This document shows positions 15,219 to 23,630 of a stretch of 48,032 bases of DNA, piece after piece. Below the pieces are notes generated by a model. The model saw only the letters and a program-made list of their open reading frames with translations. It was not told the DNA's origin and ran no database searches. The DNA lies in contig CAZHVM010000009.1 in the NCBI GenBank assembly GCA_964536135.1, forward strand, positions 1-48,032. The letters run 5' to 3'. Position 1 is the first letter of the stretch. Every line of letters starts with the position of its first letter. The position numbers and the translations under genes were made by a program. Source of the DNA: JAKPKF01 sp964536135. Its GTDB lineage: Bacteria; Patescibacteriota; Dojkabacteria; SC72.

Positions 15219-16421
15219 ATGCCAATATATGAACCATTAGCATCAAAATATAGGCCAAAAACACTAGACGACTTCATAGGTCAGCAACACCTTGTGGGAG
15301 AAAACGGACCCATTAGAAAATTTCTAAAAACAGGAATAATTCCCTCCATGATATTCTGGGGACCACCCGGAACTGGAAAAACAACCCTTGCATACATCAT
15401 ATCTCTTAATCTCTACTACGACTTCCACAAACTACAAGCAGTAACTGCAGGTAAGGATGCTCTAAGGAAAATTATTAAAATTGCACTTAACAACCAACAA
15501 TATGGTAAAAAGACAATCCTTTTTCTAGATGAAATACACAGATGGAACAAAGCACAACAAGATGCATTACTACCATATGTAGAGAAAGGAGTCATTATAC
15601 TAATTGGAGCTACAACAGAAAATCCTTCCTTCACAGTAATTAGTGCATTACTCTCTAGAACAAAAGTGTTTGTCTTTAACCAACAAACAGAAGAAGACAT
15701 ATACCTTTTACTTAAAACAATACTTAAAAAAGAATACCCACATATTATAGTTAAGAAAAAAGTCTTAGAAATGATGAGCAACCTCTCCAATGGAGATATA
15801 CGCTCTGCATTAAACATACTTGAGATGGCAACAATCTTGGTACAAGAAGAAAAAGCATCAGAAATAACAGAAGATATATTAAAAAATACAATCCAAAACC
15901 CAATCTACTACGACAAAGACGGAGAAGAACACTTCAACATAATATCTGCCATACACAAATCCATGAGATCATCCAATCCAGACGCTGCAGTATACTGGGT
16001 GGGAAGAATGCTCGCAGGTGGAGAAGATCCCTTGTATATAGCTAGAAGATTACTAAGATTTGCAAGTGAAGATGTTGGTAACTCTGACCCACAAGCTCTA
16101 ATTCTTGCTAACTCAGTGTACGAATCTTGTCAAAAACTTGGTATGCCAGAATGCCAGATATTCTTAACTCAACTAGCAATATACCTTTCCAAGGCTCCCA
16201 AAGACAATACAGCATATGTGGTAGAGAATATGGTAAAGAAAGATATAGAGGAGCATGGAAACCTACCAGTACCATTAAATATACGAAATGCGGAAACAAA
16301 ACTAATGAAAGATATTGGATACGGAAAAGGCTATCAATATGATCATGATTTACCAAACAAAAAATCCGTCCAACAGTGCATGCCAGATAAATTAAAGAAC
16401 AGAAAATATCTTAAAGAATAA
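15219..16421 (+). CDS. rarA: RarA (MgsA) replication-associated AAA+ ATPase
   Basis: A 400-residue clamp-loader-like ATPase acting at stalled replication forks. It starts with PLASKYRPKTLDDFIGQQHL, has Walker A GPPGTGKTT near residue 49, Walker B FLDEIHRWNKAQQDALLP, sensor 1 GATTENPSF, and the C-terminal tetramerisation region with GGEDPLYIARRLLRFASEDVG and the KAPKDN box. Length is near the family norm. Its stop directly abuts the stop of the opposite-strand gene at 16422. Confidence 0.93.
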   Translation: MPIYEPLASKYRPKTLDDFIGQQHLVGENGPIRKFLKTGIIPSMIFWGPPGTGKTTLAYIISLNLYYDFHKLQAVTAGKDALRKIIKIALNNQQYGKKTILFLDEIHRWNKAQQDALLPYVEKGVIILIGATTENPSFTVISALLSRTKVFVFNQQTEEDIYLLLKTILKKEYPHIIVKKKVLEMMSNLSNGDIRSALNILEMATILVQEEKASEITEDILKNTIQNPIYYDKDGEEHFNIISAIHKSMRSSNPDAAVYWVGRMLAGGEDPLYIARRLLRFASEDVGNSDPQALILANSVYESCQKLGMPECQIFLTQLAIYLSKAPKDNTAYVVENMVKKDIEEHGNLPVPLNIRNAETKLMKDIGYGKGYQYDHDLPNKKSVQQCMPDKLKNRKYLKE

Positions 16422-16892
16422 CTACACTATTCTAAATTCAATAAGAGTAGTATTCTTAACTCTCCTTTCAACAATTCCCATTACAGTCAACAAAAGAGTT
16501 TGGATCCCTTGTTCACTTGGGAAATCTTCATCTGATTTACTTCTAAAAGTATTACCCCCTATGTTAAAAATCAATCGTTTAAATGGTATTCCTTCTAAAT
16601 CTGGATCTTCAATATCCTTTTTGTAAACAGTTTCTGCATTAACAGATAAATCTAAGTCCTCTGAACTACTTGCAGAATCAACATATAAAAGAGACTTTCG
16701 CAAAATCTCAACCTCATACTCATTAAGGATACCATTACAGTGTCCAGACTTTGCCTCCTCTGTATTCTCAACCAATCTGTATCTGGAATTTGGGATTACA
16801 TTCGTATCAAAAAATATTTCTTCAAAAGATTTAAGCTCTTTGTTAAAATCAATCTCTTCACTGTTTTGCTTTTCGATAGGCATGTTGTCCAT
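16422..16892 (-). CDS. Hypothetical acidic protein (156 residues)
   Basis: No family recognised. It is a soluble, acidic 156-residue protein with no signal or membrane helix. The first 40 residues are strongly charged; the C-terminal half (FKRLIFNIGGNTFRSKS, then GIQTLLLTVMGIVERR) looks folded with alternating strands and helix. A second Met at residue 4 could be the start. It stands alone between rarA (convergent, touching stop codons) and tyrS (divergent, 63 bp). Confidence 0.5.
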   Translation of the reverse strand: MDNMPIEKQNSEEIDFNKELKSFEEIFFDTNVIPNSRYRLVENTEEAKSGHCNGILNEYEVEILRKSLLYVDSASSSEDLDLSVNAETVYKKDIEDPDLEGIPFKRLIFNIGGNTFRSKSDEDFPSEQGIQTLLLTVMGIVERRVKNTTLIEFRIV

Positions 16893-16955
16893 GGCCCATA
16901 ATTATACACTATCCACCTTGTCCTACAAAACATTTACATATATAATTATTCCGTT

Positions 16956-18179
16956 ATGACATCCATAAAAACAGATGCAGAGATAATAGATCGCATACTT
17001 AACAAAGGAGTAGAACAAATACTCCCTTCCAAAGATACACTTAGAGAAAAATTACTCTCTGGAGAAAGACTAAACATATACCAAGGATTTGACCCTACTG
17101 CAGACACATTACACATAGGGCACTCTGTTGGTATGCGCAAACTAGAAGACTTTAGGAAGCTTGGCCATCATGTAATCTTCCTCATAGGAGATTTTACAGC
17201 AAGAATAGGGGATCCATCAGATAAAATGGCAACGAGAAGAACACTTACCAAAGAAGAAGTTGAAAAAAATATGGAGAAATATGTTGAGCAGGCCTCACAT
17301 ATTATTGACATACACAACAGTGAGAATCCAGTAGAAATAATGTACAACAGTAAATGGCATGACAAGCTAACCCTTGGAGAAGTCATAAACCTTGCTAGTG
17401 AATTCACAGTTCAACAAATGCTCAAAAGAAGTATGTTCCAAAAGAGACTCGAAGAGGACAAACCAATTCATTTAAATGAATTCCTTTATCCTCTAATGCA
17501 AGGATATGACTCAGTTATGATGGATATAGATGTAGAGGTAGGAGGAAACGACCAACTCTTCAATATGCTCTCTGGTAGAGATATGGTCTTTAACCATCTA
17601 AACAAAGAGAAAATTGTTTTAGCTGGTAAACTACTTGAATCAAATGATGGGATAAAAATGGGGAAATCTATGAACAACATGATACGTATGGATGATAAAG
17701 CTGAAGATATCTTTGGTAAGGTAATGGCATTTACAGATGATTTAATTTTAATCGGTTTTGAAATATTAACATCTACATCAATGCAAGAAGTTGAAATACT
17801 CAAAGAGAGATTAAATACTGGAGAGAACCCAATCAATTTAAAGAAAGAATTAGCATACAGAGTAACATTAGAAATTACATCACAAGAAGATGCAAAAAGA
17901 GCAGAAACATACTTTGAAAATATTTACCAAAACAAAAGTGATGACGAGAATATCCCAGAGAAAGTAATCTCTCAGCAATCATTACCACTCGTTGACCTAA
18001 TAGTTGAAGTAGGATTAGCAGAAAGTAAATCTCAAGCAAGGAGATTAGTAGATCAAGGTGCAGTAAAGATAGATAACGAAAAGCAAGAAAATTGGAATCT
18101 TACAATTTCTCTTTCAGAGAATAATCCTTTTACACTCAAGGCTGGACGCCAATTATGTAGAATCCTCTATAAAAAATAA
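16956..18179 (+). CDS. tyrS: TyrS, tyrosyl-tRNA synthetase
   Basis: A 407-residue class I synthetase. The ATP-site motifs are DTLHIGHSVG (HIGH box) and GIKMGKSMNN (KMSKS variant KMGKS). Tyrosine-pocket regions include YQGFDPTAD and QGYDSV. The C-terminal S4-like RNA-binding domain is present (SLPLVDLIVEVGLAESKSQARR). The HIGH-type catalytic domain resembles the TyrZ group more than the E. coli TyrS group, by impression only. A TATAAT ends 9 nt before the ATG (16941-16946). Confidence 0.93.
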   Translation: MTSIKTDAEIIDRILNKGVEQILPSKDTLREKLLSGERLNIYQGFDPTADTLHIGHSVGMRKLEDFRKLGHHVIFLIGDFTARIGDPSDKMATRRTLTKEEVEKNMEKYVEQASHIIDIHNSENPVEIMYNSKWHDKLTLGEVINLASEFTVQQMLKRSMFQKRLEEDKPIHLNEFLYPLMQGYDSVMMDIDVEVGGNDQLFNMLSGRDMVFNHLNKEKIVLAGKLLESNDGIKMGKSMNNMIRMDDKAEDIFGKVMAFTDDLILIGFEILTSTSMQEVEILKERLNTGENPINLKKELAYRVTLEITSQEDAKRAETYFENIYQNKSDDENIPEKVISQQSLPLVDLIVEVGLAESKSQARRLVDQGAVKIDNEKQENWNLTISLSENNPFTLKAGRQLCRILYKK

Positions 18180-18232
18180 TTGGGGAAAACAATATTTAAA
18201 ATATATACCCCCAATACAAGAATGGGGTTTTT
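18179..18232 (+). promoter_or_regulatory. Leader with competing stems between tyrS and rel
   Basis: ATTGGGG (18179-18185) can pair with CCCCAAT (18209-18215), and the same C run (ACCCC, 18207-18211) can instead pair with GGGGT (18224-18228), which is followed by more T residues. The two stems exclude each other, like a small attenuator ending just before the rel ATG at 18238. The first stem could also simply be the tyrS terminator. Confidence 0.35.
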
Positions 18233-18237
18233 AAACT

Positions 18238-19689
18238 ATGGACAAAATTAGAGATCTAAAAGAAAATATCCTGAACAGCTCACCTGAAAATTTCAAATCT
18301 CTTATAGATAATGCCATATCATTTGCACAAGATGCACACGAAGGAGAATACAGAGAATCAGGAGAAGACTTTATAATACACCCCTTAAATACTGCATTAA
18401 CTATAGCAAAGATTGGTTTGGATACCGACACCATAATAGCCTCTCTTCTTCACAGTCTTGCTCACAAAGAAGATAAAATGAATGAAATCAAAGAACTTTT
18501 CGGAGAAGATGTATACAGCTTAATAAAACAGACAAAAAAAATTCACGATGTCACAAAAAATACTCGTACTCCAGATGAAATAATCACAAAATATATATTA
18601 AACAGATCAAAAGATATTCGACCAATAATTATTAAACTCGCAAGTGCACTACACAATGTTCAAACCATACAATACTTGCCGAAAGAAGAGCTAAAGGATA
18701 CTTTAAGAAAAGTTTTCAACATATACGCTAATTTAGCAGAATATCTTAACTTCAATACCATTAAAAAAGAATTAGAAGAAAGCGCTTTTAAAGAATACCA
18801 ACCCATTGAATTTGAGAGCATAACAAACAAGATGAGTACCTTAAATATTGATCATAAACTCCTAGAAAAATACAAAACGACAATTGAAGAGCAAACTAAA
18901 GAATTACATGTACAAGTAGAAGGAAGGATCAAGGGAAAATACAGTATATACAATAAATTAAAGAAATATGAGAAAGAGTGGAAAGATCCAAATATTAGTA
19001 GTTTAACAGATATAATTGCATTCAGAATCATTACCCAGAGTGCAGACGATTGCTTTCTTGTTTTAGAAAAAATAATGGATAACGCGGAACTTAATACACA
19101 ACTTTTTGACGACTATATTAGTAACCCAAAACCAAATGGATACCAAGCGATACACTCAATTATAAAATTCCCCAAGATTGGAGATTTAGAAATTGAAGTT
19201 CAAATTCTTACTGAAGTTATGCATTACACAAACACATATGGCAAAGCATCACACATAGCATACAAAGCAAGTCAAAGTAGATTTGCACAACCTACAGATG
19301 TGTATTCATGGGTAGAGGATGTACATAATAAAATAGAGAGCCATATTAGTAGAAGAAACTTAGAACGTTCTATCCCAATCGAATGCAATATCTTCGAAAA
19401 TGAAGTATATGCTTTCACCCCGAAAGGAGAAATAATATTACTCACAAAGGGAGATACTGCTTTGGATTTTGCATTTAAAGTACACACCCAAATCGGGAAT
19501 AGCGCTGTAGGATCTAAGATAAATGGAATTGCAGGGAAATTAGATACCGTATTAAGGACAGACGATGTGGTAGAGATCAAGACACAAAAGGATAAGAAAT
19601 ATCAGAATGAAAGCGCACTTTCATTCGTAAATTCATCCTCCAGTAGAACAAAAATTCTTCAGGGTATCTGTAAGAAAAATAAAAATTAA
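18238..19689 (+). CDS. RelA/SpoT-family (p)ppGpp synthetase with degenerate hydrolase domain
   Basis: A 483-residue long-form Rel homologue with HD, synthetase and TGS domains but no room for the C-terminal helical and ACT regions. In the HD domain the catalytic HD pair reads H72-S73 (LLHSLAHKED) and the LADRLHN box reads LASALHN (S136, A137), so the hydrolase is probably dead. The synthetase keeps KYSIYNKLKK, TDIIAFRII, FDDYISNPKPNGYQAIHS and IEVQILTEVMH. The FDD form resembles the acidic motif of synthetase-only RelA rather than RFKD. The TGS domain follows (AFTPKGEIILLTKGDTALDF). It should make (p)ppGpp but not break it. Confidence 0.85.
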   Translation: MDKIRDLKENILNSSPENFKSLIDNAISFAQDAHEGEYRESGEDFIIHPLNTALTIAKIGLDTDTIIASLLHSLAHKEDKMNEIKELFGEDVYSLIKQTKKIHDVTKNTRTPDEIITKYILNRSKDIRPIIIKLASALHNVQTIQYLPKEELKDTLRKVFNIYANLAEYLNFNTIKKELEESAFKEYQPIEFESITNKMSTLNIDHKLLEKYKTTIEEQTKELHVQVEGRIKGKYSIYNKLKKYEKEWKDPNISSLTDIIAFRIITQSADDCFLVLEKIMDNAELNTQLFDDYISNPKPNGYQAIHSIIKFPKIGDLEIEVQILTEVMHYTNTYGKASHIAYKASQSRFAQPTDVYSWVEDVHNKIESHISRRNLERSIPIECNIFENEVYAFTPKGEIILLTKGDTALDFAFKVHTQIGNSAVGSKINGIAGKLDTVLRTDDVVEIKTQKDKKYQNESALSFVNSSSSRTKILQGICKKNKN

Positions 19690-19691
19690 GG

Positions 19692-19697
19692 TAAAAT
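19692..19697 (+). promoter_or_regulatory. -10 box for the microprotein-recG unit
   Basis: TAAAAT (19692-19697) is followed by 7 nt and the ATG of the 36-residue ORF, the leaderless spacing seen at several starts here. It begins 3 nt after the stop codon of rel. Confidence 0.4.
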
Positions 19698-19704
19698 AAA
19701 AAGT

Positions 19705-19815
19705 ATGAAAAAGAGTACTACTAAAAAAATTCAGAATCTAGGAAACATATTAATTGCAATAATCCTTCTGGGCGGAATACTAATCCCCATAATCCTATCT
19801 CTTCTTCTTCCGTAA
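19705..19815 (+). CDS. 36-residue single-helix membrane microprotein before recG
   Basis: An ORF of 36 codons plus TAA with a basic start (MKKSTTKKIQNLGN) and one strongly hydrophobic helix (ILIAIILLGGILIPIILS). It fills the entire space between rel and recG, ends 1 nt before the recG ATG, and has a -10-like box 7 nt upstream. That position argues for real translation and coupling to recG. The charge bias suggests the N-terminus is inside. No family is recognised and chance cannot be excluded for so short an ORF. Confidence 0.55.
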   Translation: MKKSTTKKIQNLGNILIAIILLGGILIPIILSLLLP

Positions 19816-19816
19816 T

Positions 19817-21814
19817 ATGCCTCTAACAGCAGATTCAAAGATTGAAGATATAAAAGGAGTAGGAGACAGTTTAGCAACAAAATTCAAAAGATTAAAAATA
19901 ACCACCCTTAGAGAACTTCTCTTTCATGTTCCTATTAAATATCAAGATTCTTCCCATCTTCTCTCGATAGAAGAGTTCCTTTTAAAAGGTGAAGGTACAT
20001 TCCTTGCAGATATAGTAGATGTCAAAACCTTCAGGACAAGGACCAGAAAGACTATAACTACTGTAAAGGTGAAAGACGATACTAAAAAAATAAATCTTAC
20101 TTACTTCAACCAATCATATATTTCAAAAGCATTAATTCCAAACAATATATATATCTTTGATGGCAAAGTTACAATTAAAGGTAGTAAAAGAGATATCTAC
20201 AACCCTAAATATGAACTATTTAAAGGAGAAAAAGAGAAACAAACAAATCTAGGTAAACTCGCCCCTATATACCCAGAAACTGAAGGCTTAACATCAAATA
20301 TGATTAGAAAAATACTTAAGATAGTAAAAGAATACATCCCTGTAATCTTTACAGATCCATTAGCCACATATACAGATATCTCCTTGCAGGAAGCCATAGA
20401 GAAAATCCATTTTCCAAAAGATACAGACGACATCCTTCAAGCAAGAGAGAGATTGGCATTTGATGAGATGTTAAAAATTGCATTCAAAATTGAAAAAGGA
20501 ATACAAGAAAGAAGCATACAAAAGACATTTTACATAAAAACAGATACCAACATACTAAACAATTTCATAAAATCTCTTCCTTACAAATTAACGAACGACC
20601 AGAACAAAGCAATGGGAATAATTCTTGAAGAGATTAATCAAGAAATACCAATGAACAGATTACTAAATGGGGATGTAGGAAGTGGGAAAACTGTTGTAGC
20701 AGCAAGCGCTGTATTAAATACCATAAAAAATGGTTTCTCATGTGTACTCCTAGCTCCAACAACCGTACTTGCCAAACAACATTACGATACATTTAGAGAT
20801 TTGTTTAAAGGTTTCCGTATTCCAATTGAGTTGTGTATATCCTCCCAGCAGTACATTAGCGATGCTAACAACAAATTAATAATCGCTACACACTCAATCC
20901 TGTACGACAAACAACTTCCTTCAGATCTAAACTTAGTAATAATCGATGAACAACATAGGTTCGGAGTAGAACAAAGAAAATACTTCTTAAAAAAGCTACC
21001 ACACACACCACACCATTTAACAATGACTGCAACACCAATACCAAGAAGCCTAACTGAAATCTTCTTTGGTAATATGGATGTATCAGAAATTAAAGAAAAA
21101 CCTTCCAATAGAAAAGAAATAAAATCTTTTTATACACCCTTTGCTAAAAGAGATAATTGTTTTAATTGGGTAGCGAAAAAGATTAAAGATAGTCAATTTA
21201 AAGAACAAGCATTTGTAATATATCCTCTCATCGAAGAAACTGAGATATCTATTGCAAAAACTGTTCTAACAAGTTTTGATGAACTAAAAAAGAAATATTT
21301 TAAAAACATACCAATAGCATATCTCCATGGAAGAATGAAGGATACGGAGAAAACAAAAATCCTAAATGATTTCAAAAAGAAAAAATATAATGTTTTAGTT
21401 TCTACCTCTGTCATAGAGGTCGGGATAGATATCCCGGATGCTACAATAATGGTAATTGAAAATGCTGAGAGATTTGGCCTTGCACAACTTCATCAATTAA
21501 GAGGAAGAGTCGGAAGAAGTGACTTACAATCATACTGTTATGCAATTCCAGGTATCGAGGTTGAGAAAAATTCTAAAGCAGAAGACAGATTAAAATATTT
21601 CTGTAAACATAGTTCTGGATTTGATGTCGCAGAATATGATTTGCAAAGTAGAGGACCAGGAGAGGTATATGGTATTGCACAATCGGGAGTCCCTATTTTC
21701 AAGGTTGCTTCGATACATGACTTGGGTACATTAAAGAAAGCAAGAATCGTTGCAAAAAGATTATTAAAGAGTAATAATCAAGCCGAAGATATTTTAGAGA
21801 GTGTATTTAAATGA
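19817..21814 (+). CDS. recG: RecG, ATP-dependent branched-DNA helicase
   Basis: A 665-residue helicase that remodels stalled forks and Holliday junctions. An N-terminal helix-hairpin start (IEDIKGVGDSLATKFKRL) and OB-fold wedge domain lead into the helicase core: Walker A GDVGSGKTVVA, Walker B DEQHRFGVEQR, motif III TMTATPIPRSL, and GRVGRSD plus the C-terminal SRGPGEVYG stretch. Length is near normal. It overlaps the next gene by 4 nt (ATGA). Confidence 0.94.
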   Translation: MPLTADSKIEDIKGVGDSLATKFKRLKITTLRELLFHVPIKYQDSSHLLSIEEFLLKGEGTFLADIVDVKTFRTRTRKTITTVKVKDDTKKINLTYFNQSYISKALIPNNIYIFDGKVTIKGSKRDIYNPKYELFKGEKEKQTNLGKLAPIYPETEGLTSNMIRKILKIVKEYIPVIFTDPLATYTDISLQEAIEKIHFPKDTDDILQARERLAFDEMLKIAFKIEKGIQERSIQKTFYIKTDTNILNNFIKSLPYKLTNDQNKAMGIILEEINQEIPMNRLLNGDVGSGKTVVAASAVLNTIKNGFSCVLLAPTTVLAKQHYDTFRDLFKGFRIPIELCISSQQYISDANNKLIIATHSILYDKQLPSDLNLVIIDEQHRFGVEQRKYFLKKLPHTPHHLTMTATPIPRSLTEIFFGNMDVSEIKEKPSNRKEIKSFYTPFAKRDNCFNWVAKKIKDSQFKEQAFVIYPLIEETEISIAKTVLTSFDELKKKYFKNIPIAYLHGRMKDTEKTKILNDFKKKKYNVLVSTSVIEVGIDIPDATIMVIENAERFGLAQLHQLRGRVGRSDLQSYCYAIPGIEVEKNSKAEDRLKYFCKHSSGFDVAEYDLQSRGPGEVYGIAQSGVPIFKVASIHDLGTLKKARIVAKRLLKSNNQAEDILESVFK

Positions 21815-22266
21815 AAATATACATAGTACTAGATAACATTAGGTCTGTTTTCAATGTCGGAAGTATATTCAGATCAGCCGATGGAGCAGGTAGTGTAAAA
21901 AAGATATACCTTTGTGGAATGACTACACCTATTGATAACCCAAAACTTGAGAAAACAGCGCTAGGTGCTACTGAGATGATAGACTCAGAGCACTATGATA
22001 CTACACATGAAGCACTTACTGAACTAAGAGAAAAAAATATCCCCATTTTCTCCGTAGAATTAACAGATGACGCACAAGATTTCCAGAAAGTAGAATACCC
22101 CGAGGAATTAGCACTAGTTTTTGGACATGAGAAGAATGGTGTAGATGAAGAGATATTACAGGAGAGTGACAAGAAGATTTACGTACCTATGAGAGGAAAG
22201 AAAGAATCCTTAAATGTAGCTAATTGTGCAAGTATTGTTTTGTACGAAATAACAAGAGAAAGATAA
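21811..22266 (+). CDS. SpoU/TrmH-family RNA 2'-O-methyltransferase
   Basis: A 151-residue SPOUT methyltransferase with the three knot motifs: DNIRSVFNVGSIFRSADG, LALVFGHEKNGV and VPMRGKKESLNVANCASI. It consists of the catalytic domain alone, without the N-terminal L30e-like substrate-binding domain of rRNA-specific members. Target may be tRNA Gm18, position 34 or an rRNA site; the sequence does not say. The start overlaps the recG stop, implying coupling. Confidence 0.88.
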   Translation: MKIYIVLDNIRSVFNVGSIFRSADGAGSVKKIYLCGMTTPIDNPKLEKTALGATEMIDSEHYDTTHEALTELREKNIPIFSVELTDDAQDFQKVEYPEELALVFGHEKNGVDEEILQESDKKIYVPMRGKKESLNVANCASIVLYEITRER

Positions 22267-22276
22267 TCTTTTCTGT

Positions 22277-22282
22277 TACAAT
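22277..22282 (+). promoter_or_regulatory. Extended -10 giving a leaderless DUF2341 mRNA
   Basis: TGT-TACAAT (22274-22282) is an extended -10 whose last base is 6 nt before the ATG at 22289, putting the transcription start at the A of the start codon. Confidence 0.5.
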
Positions 22283-22288
22283 ATACTA

Positions 22289-22720
22289 ATGAAACTTTCT
22301 TGGAAAACCGTATTAATCGGAATAGTAACACTTGCTATCATAGGAGCTAGTATTGCTTACTATTCCATTACAAACAAAACAAATAAAGAATCTGAAAGCT
22401 TAGGCTGGGAATCCAGCAGTTGGCTATACAGAAAAACAATAGATATCCCCAATAAAGGACCTATGGTTATTAACAAGACCGTCTCAATTATCTTGGATAC
22501 AAAATCTTTAATCAGTACCAACAAATTACAACCTGACTGTGAAGATTTACGTTTCCTAGATAACGATGGATCCATAACTCTACCATACCAAATAGAGGAA
22601 GGATGCAATACAACCTCAACAAAAATTCGAGTAAAGATCCCATCTCTCCCAGCAAATGGAAAGACCATATATGTTCTCTACGGAAATCCAACTGCCTTAA
22701 AATCACAAGAGCAATTGTAG
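22289..22720 (+). CDS. Membrane-anchored DUF2341-type exported protein
   Basis: A 143-residue protein: signal anchor at about 8-26, then one DUF2341-like beta domain. The matching pattern is WLYRKTIDI near the start, LQPDCEDLRFLDNDGSITLPYQIE in the middle (split: LQPDCEDLRFLD and NDGSITLPYQIE), and IRVKIPSLPANGKTIYVLYGNP at the end (IRVKIPSLPANG, KTIYVLYGNP). DUF2341 domains occur in large bacterial and archaeal surface proteins, often near carbohydrate-binding modules. Here it stands alone, so it may be a minimal surface adhesin or binding unit. It ends 13 nt before rsmD. Confidence 0.75.
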   Translation: MKLSWKTVLIGIVTLAIIGASIAYYSITNKTNKESESLGWESSSWLYRKTIDIPNKGPMVINKTVSIILDTKSLISTNKLQPDCEDLRFLDNDGSITLPYQIEEGCNTTSTKIRVKIPSLPANGKTIYVLYGNPTALKSQEQL

Positions 22721-22726
22721 TATAAT
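22721..22726 (+). promoter_or_regulatory. -10 box of rsmD, leaderless spacing
   Basis: TATAAT (22721-22726) overlaps the end of the DUF2341 gene's stop region and ends 7 nt before the rsmD ATG at 22734. The predicted mRNA starts at or one base before the start codon. Confidence 0.5.
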
Positions 22727-22733
22727 ACTTTCT

Positions 22734-23492
22734 ATGAGTTTAAAAATCGAATCTTTCAAAAAATTAAGAAAAGACAAAAAAAAGTGGAAAGTTGATACCC
22801 CAGCTGAATTTGAGGAGAGGGAAGATGCTTTTCTTCTTAAGAGATTAATTGGTAAAGAACCAACTATTGATACTTTTGTAAGAATAGCTGGTGGAAAAGC
22901 AAAAAACTTTAAACTTGAGATACCAAAAACGACAAGACCACTAACTGACAGAATGAAGATAAAAATATTCGACATTCTAAGGGAAGACATTGTAAAAAAA
23001 GACATCCTTGACCTCTATGCGGGAGCTGGCTCTTTTGGATTAGAAGCACTCTCTAGAGGTGCCAAATCTGCTACATTTGTAGACGCATCTAAAAATGCAT
23101 ACTTTGTAATACAAAAGAATATTGCACATACGGGATTTTTACCAGAAACAGAAGTTGTCAAATCAAAAGTTGAAGAATATCTTTTCAAACAAACAAACCA
23201 AACAAAACCACCAAAGTTCGATATCATCTTCATGGATCCTCCATACAAATTGTTTAATACAAAAAACACTTTTAAAATGGAGAAGGTTATGAGAATGGCA
23301 TCACAACTCATAGTTGGGATTCAAAATCCTAAAACAAACCATTTTAAAGGGGCACTCATTGTCAAACATCCAAGAAGATATCCAATTGAGAAGATAAACA
23401 TCGATAGAATGATAAAACTTGAAACTTATGAAATCGGATTAAACTGTATATCTATATATATCGTTGATCTAAAGAGACAATTGCAAAAATAA
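22734..23492 (+). CDS. rsmD: RsmD-type 16S rRNA (guanine966-N2) methyltransferase
   Basis: A 252-residue methyltransferase. The conserved domain begins near residue 43 with VRIAGGKAKNFKLEIPK and TRPLTDRMKIKIFDIL, then the SAM loop DLYAGAGSFGLEALSRGA and the catalytic FMDPPYK near residue 165. About 40 extra basic and acidic residues precede it. RsmD methylates N2 of G966 in 16S rRNA. The family also holds other RNA or protein N-methyltransferases, but the TRPL motif is specific enough. Confidence 0.88.
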   Translation: MSLKIESFKKLRKDKKKWKVDTPAEFEEREDAFLLKRLIGKEPTIDTFVRIAGGKAKNFKLEIPKTTRPLTDRMKIKIFDILREDIVKKDILDLYAGAGSFGLEALSRGAKSATFVDASKNAYFVIQKNIAHTGFLPETEVVKSKVEEYLFKQTNQTKPPKFDIIFMDPPYKLFNTKNTFKMEKVMRMASQLIVGIQNPKTNHFKGALIVKHPRRYPIEKINIDRMIKLETYEIGLNCISIYIVDLKRQLQK

Positions 23493-23630
23493 TTAGAAAA
23501 ATATAGAATTAGGAACATGTACAATAAAACTGGTCTGTATAAAGAAAAAATCTGTAAAATAGTTTTTACAACACAACTCTTTTTTTAATGAGGCTTTTTC
23601 CCTTAAATATAAACTTTTAGCTTTAAATAT
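23493..23630 (+). other. 138-bp spacer upstream of thrS
   Basis: This spacer holds a small hairpin (TGTAAAA 23553-23559 / TTTTACA 23564-23570, loop TAGT) with a T7 run 9 nt later (23580-23586), a possible weak rsmD terminator. I see no T-box specifier loop or tRNA-like thrS operator. The thrS ATG is preceded by TTTAAATAT without a Shine-Dalgarno. Confidence 0.35.

Noticed and set aside
23493..23630. A T-box or tRNA-like thrS leader.
   Set aside because: No specifier loop, T-box bulge (TGGN) consensus or tRNA-like hairpin could be found; only a 7-bp hairpin and T run.
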